Source of the DNA: Nymphalis io
Lineage: Eukaryota; Arthropoda; Insecta; Lepidoptera; Nymphalidae
DNA: 64,000 bases
Assembly (NCBI RefSeq): GCF_905147045.1
Contig: NC_065902.1
Location: 10,051,377 to 10,115,376 of the forward strand
Direction of reading: 5' to 3'
Within the stretch, counting starts at the first letter, position 1. Each line of letters starts with the position of its first letter. The notes beneath the pieces were generated by a model, which saw only the letters and a program-made list of their open reading frames with translations, ran no database searches and was not told the DNA's origin. A program made the position numbers and the translations under genes. Shown here one piece after another: positions 47,901 through 59,900 of this stretch.

Positions 47901-50900
47901 TGTTCTTTTGACTTTTTTTTTATAGAATAGGAATGCGGACGAGCATATGGGCCACCTGATGGTAAATGGTCACCAAACGCCCTAAGACATTGGCATTGTA
48001 AGAAATGTCAACCATCGCTTACATAGCCAATGCGCCACCAACCTTGGGAACTAAGATTTTATGTCCCTTGTGCCTGTAATTACACTGGCTCACTCACCCT
48101 TCAAACCGGAACACAACAATAACAAGTACTGATAAGCATAGTTATCCGCGTAAGGTTAAGTAAGCTTTTTCATCATATATGTAATCTTGTATTGATTAAT
48201 ATGCCTTATTTATTAATACTTTTTCAACACATTTTTTTTTTCAATTTAATTATTAATACGAAATGATACTCCGTGCCCAAGATGTGATTGTTTAGCGGAG
48301 TCGTTTGGTGTTAGAAGTTAATATTTTCTTTTCATGTTGATACAATATTTTTCACTTATTTTGACAAAATCATCTACATTACTATAAATATACATAATGG
48401 TGTTTGTTGAATTTATTGGAATATAACTTTAAGTATTACTTTGTTAATAACATGCCGAGCATTTTAGGTATATAGTATCTTATATATCTATAATTTTATT
48501 GCACATTTAAATAAAAATCTAAAAAGTCACATAACTAATGATAGCAATATTCTATTGGATTTTTAGATATTGGCAAATAAAACTTAAAGTTCTAATCAAT
48601 TCCAGATTATCAAATGCGAGATCATAAATCATTTCAATCTATACAAAGTCGATAATTGATTTTAGACTCTAATACGTCAGACATAAAGTCCATTATTGTA
48701 AGCGTATAAACACTTTCACTCTTAGGGAAATGTAACGTATAATCGGCGTTTGTGATAATTAAATCTTAGTTATACAAATGTGTTTTGGAGATTTAAACTT
48801 ATAACTAAATTTGTAACTTACGAAATTGTGTTTAATATCATTTGAATGAAACCAGACAGCAGAAGTGTAAAGAAAAAATTGTTGCTATCTATTCAAGATA
48901 AAACAAAATTCAACTCAGCGAGTATCTATATCATACTTCAACTTATGATGTATTTATGTAGTTTTATATCGTAGGGAAATTGTAATGAATCATTTAGAAA
49001 TATTAAAAGCAATTTCATTTCACGTGTAACAAAGCGCATATTCCTGCGCCAATTTATTCACCGACGTACAATGAACCATATGAACGAGAAAACCACGATA
49101 TGTATGGTAAATGATATCTTTTTTTTTAAACGCTGGAAAAACGCATTACGCGTTTCCCCTACGGGATCTGGGAATTATGTGGGGCTCGCCGGTGTCCAAG
49201 GCGCCGAGTGCGTCCCGTACATCAAAATATTTATTATTATTTTGATGTATTTATTATATTTAATTAAACTTAAGTCATTAAGCTGTCCTTAAATTGATAT
49301 GTGTTAATTAATTATTCATGAGTATATTATTATATTTTTTATCAGAGCTATTTATATATTAAAAAACACAACAAAAACATAATCTACGCATATATAAGTT
49401 ATGCAATACGCAAATAATAAATGTATGTAAATTTTTTTGTTTATCTTCTGGTTCCTGATTAAAAACAATTTAATGTTTTTAAACAGAATATTATATTATC
49501 TGTGATAAATTTTAATTTAGACAATCGTTAGTAACAAACACGTTAATAATTTCACGAGACGAATGTAACGAGAAAGTGTGTGAATTAAAATTACACGTAC
49601 ACAAGCGTAACAATATTAAGATAATGACTTATAAAATAAAATAAATACTTAAACTTGATTTAATGGGGCCTATCTGGGGACCGCATAACGTTACAATATA
49701 GCAATGGATAGCAATAGCGATACAAATAGCGATTTGTACCCACCGAGACGAGCTTGAATTCCGACTCTTATCCATTATTAAAAATATTTTCAAACTTTTC
49801 ATAGCACAAAACTCAAATGAGATTGAAAAATGGAAGATTGACAACACTTTGAATTTGAAATTCGTAAAGAATAACTTAAAAATGGAAAGTAAATTATTTA
49901 AATATTTTTTAAAGTGGTACCATATTATATACATAGTAGGACTCCCATATTAGAAAGCTATTCTGAATAATAATGTTTAAAATTCGCAAAATTGAGGTCA
50001 TATTTGGCGCACAGCGGACTGCGATGCTTATAGATTATACAAATATAACCTATACGGTCTCGACAGCTGCGTCAATCGCCAACTGTTTATTTCGAAAAAA
50101 GAGCGCATACAACAGTACTTTTCATTTGGAACTTTCAACGACCATCGCTTCCAATTGATAAAAATACAATTGTTATAGACCTAAGGATCTGTTAATAGAT
50201 CGTTTTTTTATTGTTAACTCGCTCCTTATTTCAATAAAGCTTCTTTAGCCACACTAAGTGTTAAATTACAAGATTGCTTGTCGTATACGTGAAGGCGAAA
50301 GAGAGAGTAAAGTTCACTATTTTCAAGTGCAGTTTTCGTAATTCTTAAACCCAAGCAGGAAGCAGGAATACACAGAATTGTACAGATATTTAAAAATTTT
50401 GATTTTAACATTCAAATAATATTCATAATTATACATATATATAAATGGCAAAAATATTTTTAATAATAACAATAAATAATAACATAATTGTTGCTTAAAA
50501 GATAAAATTGAATAAAAAAATTGTTTAAATGATTTTATTCGTCAGGTCAAAACTAATTCGTGTTAATTAATATAATAATGACAAGACTGTACAGAAGCTG
50601 TGATCATCACAGACGTTAACAGGACAAATTCGATAAACACGAGACTTACTCGATACGCAATCATCTCGTTTTGTTAAAGGTTATTTTGTGATAAAAATAG
50701 CAGCAAGTATTTTGATGAATTATATCAACAATACTGTTTATTTTTCTATTAAAATGTTAGCTATGTATTGACATGGTTAGGAATTAATTACGTCATCTTA
50801 TATATAAAAATGGCTGTTGGTGCATCTATTCGATCTATAGAGAAGGTTATTGCACTATTCGAATTGTTGTTAACATGTAAATTTATTTATCATTCAACCG

Positions 50901-53900
50901 AATGACATTATAATTGGTATACATAAATATACAGGACACGTTTGCTGGGCGTTACTAGTTATTTATATTTTTATAATTTATACGTACCACGGTGCGTGAT
51001 TCTGCGGATTATTCACGCACGGCGATTGACCACGGATAGCCACGCACCGCACCGAAACTCTTGAGATTCGAAGCTATTTTGTCATATACAGTATATACAG
51101 TAAAAAAATAAAAAGAGAGTGTATTGCTGCCGGTACGACTCTTACAGCGCACCTTGGAAGTTACCGACTCGCGATCGATCCGAAGCACCTCTACGGACTT
51201 ATCTGCGTTTCTACAGACGATACTCTTCTCACGGTGCGTTGGTGCGGACTGATCGGCGTCCGTCCATAATATCACGCACCGTGGAAAGGCAATATATCTA
51301 AACGTTTTCATATAATTAAAGGTTACAATATATACCTTGTTTAACTCAATTGGTATTTTTATTTATTAAAAAAAACAATGTACACTGCAAGCATTAACTG
51401 TAACTATATCTTACACTAAATTGTTTGACAAGAAGCTTCACTTCCAATCATTGACACTGTAATTTGCATCGCTCTGTTTCGTTTTAAAGAGTGAAATAGT
51501 CAGTGTAAATACAGACACAAGTGACATTACTTCTAAGATACCAACCCTTGGTGGCGTATAACGGTGTAAATAGTGACATATTGCCTACAATACCACTTTC
51601 TCAACCACGTTATAAGTATAGTTTTATTCGCTACGTCTTCCTAAAAAACAATTTAGTAAATTAATACTACAGACTCACTCCTACGTTAATCATCACGTTA
51701 TTGCATTTGTAATGAAGACGTTACGTAAACGAGCTAAATTAAAATTCAAGACGTCTGAAACTGAGAATCAAGTTACTAGATTCACTTTCGAAGATAATTA
51801 TAATAAGACTTGTTCTATGTATTTATAGGCTGGTGAATTTGTTTTGCATATGAATGACGTTCGTAAAAATAAACTTGTTTTTATCACACACATAGCAAAT
51901 TGATAACCTGGTACGTAAACGGTCACCACCAACCATAGATATTGTCGTCGTATTAACCATTTCTTACATCGCCAATGCGCCACGAACCTTGCGAAAGATG
52001 TTGTCCCTTGTGCTTGTTGGCTATTTTTTTTTTTAGAATAGGAAGGCGGACGAGCATATGGGCATATTACCTGATGGTAAGTGGTCACCAAACGCCCTTA
52101 GACATTGGCATTCTAAAAAATGTCAACCATCGCTTACATAGCCAATACGCCACTAACCTTGGGAACTAAAATTTTATGTCCCTTGTGCCTGTAATTACAC
52201 TGGCTCACTCACCCTTCAAACCGGAACACAACAATAACCAGTACTGCTGTTTTGCGGTAGAATATCTGATGAGTGGGTGGTACCTACCCAGACGAGCTTG
52301 CACAAAGCTCTACCACCAGTAAATATAACTGGCTGGCTGACAGAACACTGGCTCACTAACCCTTCAAACCGAAAATCCTATCAAAATCCAGTGGTGAGAG
52401 GAGGAATGATTAATTTGTCGCTAATTAATAAAAACTTCTCTCTTTATTAAATTCACCAACAACTTTACATTTCACAATTTCACAGGAAGTAACATAAATC
52501 TAAAATGCAAAACCTTACCTTACTTACAAGTAAACACAGCATGAATCACTTAAATATTATAATTAGACGGTAATAATAATTACATTAAAATTTAAATTTC
52601 ATATTATACTGCCCAATACAAAAAAAAAACATTAAACAATATATCACGTTTATTATGTACTGACGTAATGAGAGGTCATGTTTGTACATAACACAGATGA
52701 TTAAACTCCATAAAGATAATTTTATCGCACGATACATTTATCAAGTTATTAGTTTAATAAGAAGCGAATCACGAGTTTGAGAAATAATTTACCATTATCG
52801 TATCTTTTTCAATCTTTTAAGAGAGATATAAGATTTTTATAAGCAATATGTTAATAATGCTATGGATATATGTGTTTATAAAACAAATTGCTTTTGTATA
52901 TTTCAATCTTCCTAACTATGTTAAAAATCATGATTATCAATTTAATTTTTTGACTGCCTCGTTGGTCTAGTTGCCAGATATTAGGCCGCAGACCCCGAGG
53001 TCATAGAGAGAATTAATATAATTATTATTTATTTGAAAATTGTCTTGATACAATTGTTTCGTTCTCAAAAGGCGTTATCGTCACGTTTCTTGAATTATTT
53101 TTTTCAATATTTTACAATTAAATCTTAGTACTCATGTTTTGTAGGCTATAACCGTAGCGTATTAATTGTCCCACAAGATTATTACCACACATAGTAGTTG
53201 TATAATAGATATTACAAGTATATTTTTTAATATCTAAATTAAGTATATGTGCGTGTAAATCTATTTTTATAGCAAAACAATAAAGAACTGAAATTATTTA
53301 ATAAAAATTGATTTTTTTTATAAAGTTAACAAATATTTCACTTAAAGCATATTAAGAAACTATAAATAAGAACGCAGACATAATATAAAATATTAATCAA
53401 GGCACGCAACTAGCTACATAAAAAAATGTTTTGTATCATTAAAACATCGTTAGAAAACTTTTACTTTGATAAATCCTATGCAATATTGTAGCTAGGGGCT
53501 GATAGGACACATGCAGGCTTCCTCAAGATGTTTTCCTTCACTGTCGTGGACGAAACGAGGTATATTCACAAATGAAGAACATGAAAATTCAGCGATGCTT
53601 GCCTGTGTTTGAATCCTCATCATTCTTTTCAATTCAGAATCGATCATAATTTTTTTATAGACACGTCACATGTATACGCAATGAAAACTGAGTAATTATG
53701 ATAACGATGAATAAACAGTTTACAAAAAACGCTTATAATCTAAGACACAAAAGTGCGATACTTTTAATAATTGATTTATCTACATTAACAATGGAAGAGC
53801 AAAATTCAAATCTAGCCCGAGGTGTTCGTGAGCCTACTCTAATCCTATGTATTTATTACTGTAATCGCTACAGCTAAAGTCTAAACTGACTTTTCCCTCC

Positions 53901-56900
53901 ATTTCATTACAACCCTTAAACGGTCCTATTAATTATCCAATTAAAATACTTCTCAGACGTTCAGCTTTCTGATAAAAATCTTATCATACTACACGTATAA
54001 CAAACACAAATTAATTATAAATCATTCTATTGTATAATGTTTGATCAGAACTGTTGTATTTAAGAAATTAATACGAATTCGCCATTACCATTTAATACTA
54101 AAAACTGACACATTCTAAACTTATGTCAATACAATATAAACTATTTATTACTTGCCAGTGCGGGCAATATTCACATAAATTACAACCAAGAGACAACAAT
54201 ATAATATAAAAGCTGAGCCGAGATGGTATTGTTAGAACATGCAACTGCGTTCAACAACAAAAAAATTGCGTTCAAACTCGAGCAAAAACCACTGAATTTT
54301 TGTCAAATGTATTTGTTATACTAGTATCCAATCTGTATTTATTGGTGGAATACGTCCTTCTTATCAATCAAAAGGATGGTTTAGCTCAGTATTATCTTTG
54401 TAATACAACTATTCTATGAGTCTTTATAAACAGTACCTACTCTTTTAAATTTATAATAATAGCTTTAAGTTACACTTATACTCGTTATTAGTTGCATTGT
54501 AAGTTAAAATTAGAATACGCTGTGACTGCAACGTGCTAATCGCTTGTAACGTTCAAGTTATCTCCGTGATTTATGTTCCATTGTTCGCCTAAAACTACAA
54601 AACTATATATCGCAATAACTTTGACAGTATAACAAAAAATGACGACACAGATATCATTTTTAAAACTTTTTTTCGAAATACATACGTAGCCTAATTATTT
54701 AATTTTTTTATTTATTTATTTTAATTGATATTCGAACCGTTGGTTATTTAATAAAAGCACAGCTATTGATTGCTTAATATTTTATATATAAAAAGGTGTT
54801 TAAATACCTGTTTGAAATTGCTAGACTTCGAATGTTTTATTACAATAAAAATTGTAATACATATATGTATTATTTAATTGAGAAGGTATTTTATAACTCG
54901 GCGCTAGATGACGCTGCAACACTTGTACTTGTATACCATTCATTCAATCAACCTATTTCCTTTATAATTGATATACGCAGAAGCATTAAAACTTGTCTCA
55001 GATTTTGCTAATAAATTAAAAATAATATAGTTGTATTTTTTGTTTAAAGGTTTACGAAAGCAATACTACAGAACCTCCACAATGGATACGATCACCTTTA
55101 AGCGAACAAAGGAAGAATACAGGGTCACAATGTGCGATGCAAAGGTAGGGTCTCACAAAAAAAAAAAAACAATAAATCATGACAGCTCGTGATGGTGTAA
55201 GGATTCTAACGATAAATCTGTTCAAGCATTTAAACATATTGTTGAATTAAAATTTAATACAAATATGCAAAAACATTACACTCCTTTTTTGGGTAGTCGT
55301 GTAAAAACATTTCACATATTTTATCGAATTATATATGTTTATTACATACAGTTTCCCAAATTGATTGACGTACAAAGATTTCAGCTCTATAATACGATTA
55401 GCTGAGCGCGGTTTCATCTGCGTTAAACATTATTGCTTCACCCCTGTGGGTCAAAGTATAGCGTTTGTAAATAAATGGGCTATCAAACGCACAATATTTT
55501 TCAAATAACTTTTTATATTAGTATATTATATGGTTTTCAAAGTAGCATAAACAGCTAGACTAGCCAAATCACCCATGTGACTTAAAACTAACCGCCTATT
55601 TAACGCAAAAAGTACTTTTTATATCGACTTTCTGAGTTTATAGCGTTCAACAACACAAGTATTCCAGCTTTATAATAAATTTTTGCCAAATGCATTGCAA
55701 TATTTTCAATCTAACAAAAAACATGTAAACTAAACCATTCACTGGTACTGATACTGGTGGTTTTTAGTGGGTATTCCGGTGCGCTCGGCACTGGAGAGTC
55801 CCATAATCCTTCCCACCAACATGTGGATAAAACTCATATGCATATAATTTAAATACGATTTTCATTACAGTGAAGAAACGAAAGCTATTTGGGCAGGAAT
55901 CAGGACGTTGATGAAAGATGGTGCTCTTATACGAAACTACGATAAGGTCTTTGACGATATCGCTACTGACGTAACAAGAAGGTGAGATACAAAATCATAG
56001 CATTACCTTACCGATTAATTAATCAAACATCAATACCATTTTATAAACGTATCATTGCATATATCGTTGTCTGTTTCAAAAGTAAACCTTTCATAACTTT
56101 TGTAACAGATAATGGAAATAAGTTTTTTTGTGCTTCATACGCAGATAACGTATATGTAATAAAACATACACTTCTACTTTAAATTACTTACTAAAATCTA
56201 TCACCTCATATCTAATAGAAAGAAGTTTAAACAAATAAACACAATATAATTAAAATCATATTGGATTCTAATAGTCTTGATCTTTTCATATCAGATTTTG
56301 CGAGCGAGCTATTTTGCTCGAAGGTCATAAACGAATAAAAATTCATAAAAAAAACGTAATTGATATTAAATAAATAATTAAACATATAAAAAAGCATGTA
56401 TTCTACCAGGAAACAGCAATATCTAATAATATTATATGGGCGGTGGCGAACACTTACTATTAAGTTACATTTACCCGCCTGCCTGGCTTTATACCAAAGC
56501 ACCTATAAATATTATATAGGTGCATATTAAACGTATTTAATGTCAAATTGATAAGAATTATAATTGTTATAGGCTCGGCGAACTTAGGCACGCTGAAAAT
56601 GCTCTAAATGAGGAGCTGGGAACAGAGATATACCGCTGGGCGATTGAAACCATCGGAGTCATGATGTTCGGCATTCGTCTGGGCTGTTTGGATGGTGGAG
56701 TTCATATTCCTACTGCAGACAATAGGTAAGCATTATACAGTAATAAAATTCTAATGCAAATGGCTCCTCTGTAATAGAATTTTCTGTTGCCTTGTAGAAA
56801 GTATTTGATTAATGATTGACATGTTGACAAATCAAATTTAGTACTTGACAGCTTATCACAAATATTATTATAAATGTAATTTGTAATGTATTGATAAATA

Positions 56901-59900
56901 ATCATTTATTATGTAACACGTAAATGTTGAAATTTAAGATTACTTAATAAATAAATATATAAATCATATCAAATAAATTAATACATAAAAAATACCGTTA
57001 TACAAAACTAATGGCAATATGAAGTTTGTTAGATGAAACGAGTCATTCATCATTCAAATACTCAATTGGTGTTCGTAAGATCTTAAATATTCTCTCGGAA
57101 TTCCTGAGGGTGTGCTGTGAAATCGATTACTGTAAAGATATTCAACTGAAAACACGTCTATGTACTTATATTGATAGATGCTGCCACGTTGTTCTAACAG
57201 TTAGCTTGTAAGAATAAGACCCCGAAGCCCTTTTTTATATTTATTAGACAGTCACCATTTCTTTTCTCTTCAGTGTTCCCAAGGCGTCTTTGCTTTTATC
57301 GGTATAGAATAAGAAGTTTTTCGTCTAACGCTATTAACAAAATGACCTGGGACCAATAAAAAAGTTGGGGTTTTCGTCGAGAACTTATTAATAGCAGCTC
57401 TTAGATTGCAAATTACTAGAAAAGCACATAAAACCGTTGCATCTACGAAAATTTACCAGTACTATTACATTTTCGGTTAATTCTTCGTCGGATTAATGAG
57501 CCGGTTGGCGTGGTTGGTAGATACCTTTCACGCCGAAGGTTGTGGGTTCGATTCCCACCCAGCCCATGACAAACAGACATGTTCATGCACACCATTCCCA
57601 TTTGTGTGCATGAACATGTCTGTTTGTCCTGAGTCTGGGTGTAATTATCTATATAAATATGTATTTACAAAAGAAAAGTAGTATATATAGTATATCAGTT
57701 GTCTGGTTTCCATATTTCACTGGTGGTAGGGCTTTGTGCAAGCTCGTCTGGGTAGGTACCACCCACTCATCAGATATTCTACCGCAAAACAGCAGTACTT
57801 GATATTGTTGTGTTCCGGTGTGAAGGGTGAGTGAGCCAGTGTAATTACAGGCACAAAGGACATAAAATCTTAGTTCCCAAGGTTAGTGGCGCATTGGCTA
57901 TAAGCGATGGTTGACATTTCTTACAATGCCAATGTCTTAGGGCGTTTGGTGACCACTTACCATCAGGTGGCCCATATGCTCGTCCACCTTCCTATTATAT
58001 AAAAAAAAATATATTACAAGCTCTGCTTAATTTGGGATCAGATAGCCGTGTGTGAATAATGTCCCAGAATATTATTATTATAAGAATGAAGAAATAAAAA
58101 GTGTACTGTACTGTTTGTACTTTATTGTACACTATAATATGTCCTGTGCAGTTGTATATTGTATGTCTCCCTTGGGAATCGCTGCCATGACCAAAATCGG
58201 TCGGGAGAACATAATTGGCAGTACATACTTTATTTGTCAAAATTTATGACAAACAAAGTCGTTTATAATTATATTACAAAGAAGTTCGTATTACGTTTTA
58301 TTCATTGGCGTTATGAATTTGATCTATAAAAAAAATTTCTTAGTTCTATAAAGACAAAAAGTATTCCTTTGTAACTTGACCGCTAACGACGTTTTAACGA
58401 CGTTCAATGTTTCATATATTATAATGTTATATCGCGCAATAACTTTCATATCTTTAATCTAGTATAGGGATATATCTATCTAGGGACCTATTAATCTTCA
58501 AGAGACAACTTTCAAAATGTCTACAAGGGAACATGAGATGTATAATGGTCGGTTTTCATCGAACCAGTATTTTGGCCAGTACAGCAATCCAGGGATTTGA
58601 ATAAAGCAGCCGCTATTTTTTTTACGCACTAATTTTTTAGGCGATGCTTTAGATGATTGCGCTTATCAAAACGTGAGACACTCATAAAGTGTAATCACCT
58701 CAGCAATAAAAAATAACTACTGGACTAATCTAAGCGCCGTGGATCCAGTGCCATGGCCGAAACCGAATTGCTGCATCAAAATACTGGATCAATGAAAACC
58801 AACCTTAATACACTCCGTTTAACTTTACCCATAGTTAAAATAGAACTTATATTATCTTAAGTTGATTACGCCTTAAAAATATTTCAAAATATAATTGTTC
58901 ATGAATTTTTATTTATTTAGAAGACCAGAAAAAACTTCAATGGACGACCACATTCAAGATCTCTGTTCCCTCTCCAAGCGTTGTCTCACGGAGCTGACTC
59001 CAGCAGAACAGTTCGTTAGATGCTCGCTTGATATTGCAAATGAGAGCTACCTGGTGCGAAGTGAACATACCCTGAAACCTGAATCGAAATGCTTTAACGA
59101 CGCCTTGAAGGCTATCGATAAACATTATAGGTGAGTTTAAGTAAACTATTTTCTTAACCGTAACAACAATCCCTGATCAATAACTAGGCTTGATTTCCGT
59201 TAAACAGAAGGTTTAGTGCTTATTCCATACCCCTGCACCAGTGCGGGAATATTTAGTCAAAACAAAATCGAATATATATACTTTATTCAAACAGGATTTT
59301 ACAAGATTAAATTTAAATAAATAATCTGTCATAAATATGAAATTCTACCAATAACATAAAGAAAAGGACATTTTTTAACAAAAATAAGCGCAAGAGCAAT
59401 TGTTTATAACATTTCACGTTTCGTACAGTTTTTTTTACTATTTAGTTGTATTTCTTTATCATATACATAATATTCCTAAACTACCCACGATTAATTGCGT
59501 ACAACATAAGTGCATTATCATTGTTTTTAATTGATGAGAAAATAATAATCTTTATGTAATTGTTTGCGGTAACTGTATCGATTTATTAGTAGTATTTATC
59601 AAGTGATAAAGACAATTATTTACTTAACATTTATTAGTAACACTTATAAGCACATTAACCACAATAATCGTATTTACTATTTAATAATATTACGTTTTTC
59701 TCGACGCGTAAAGCTTTGGACACACGTCTGAATTATTTGCGGCTTAGTACAATATTATATATTGACTAGGCTGCTCAACCGATATCAGATGATCGAGAAT
59801 GTTTGCGAATTCTATGATGATATATTAGTTAGTTTATAGAGTTACAGATCCCAAGATCATCGACCCCGACCCAACCCTATAAACTTAGGGCATGAACTAA

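Larger units (their letters stand above)
47240..55049 (+). other. P450 intron 3 (7.8 kb, phase 0)
   Basis: The longest intron. It carries a GC-richer open stretch (47,381-47,767), family B copies at 47,912, 51,480, 51,950 and 52,024, and a family C fragment at 49,125. It also has a 298-bp inverted-end element (50,987-51,284), a family E head (52,957) and family A pieces (53,508; 54,215). The alignment spacing across the exon 3/exon 4 join is normal for the family, so no exon seems to be missing in it. Confidence 0.7.
57498..58082 (+). repeat. Family D tRNA-derived SINE, interrupted
   Basis: The tRNA-like head reads gagccggttggcgtggttgg (A box) and gtgggttcgattcccaccca (B box). A perfect inverted repeat follows (next entry), then gagtctgggtgtaattatct, the split by family B, and the tail tttgggatcagatagccgtg with aatgtcccagaatatt and an ATT repeat. 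An unsplit copy lies at 63,713. Confidence 0.85.
56726..58920 (+). other. P450 intron 6 (2.2 kb, phase 2)
   Basis: It holds a family D SINE (57,498-58,082) split by a family B element (57,719-58,009), a family E tail (58,088-58,225) and a MITE with 28-bp inverted ends (58,547-58,804). The MITE lies only 116 bp upstream of exon 7. Confidence 0.75.

Noticed and set aside
51009..51311. 100-codon minus-strand frame as a gene
   Set aside because: It spans the inverted-end GC-rich element and its AT-rich edge. It has no domain, and the opposite strand is also open.
57498..57565. A tRNA gene (A and B boxes, gggttcgattcccacc)
   Set aside because: It is the head of the family D SINE. The same head with the same SINE body recurs at 63,713, and the acceptor stem does not close. 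Other heads (9394, 54,215) are also SINE parts.
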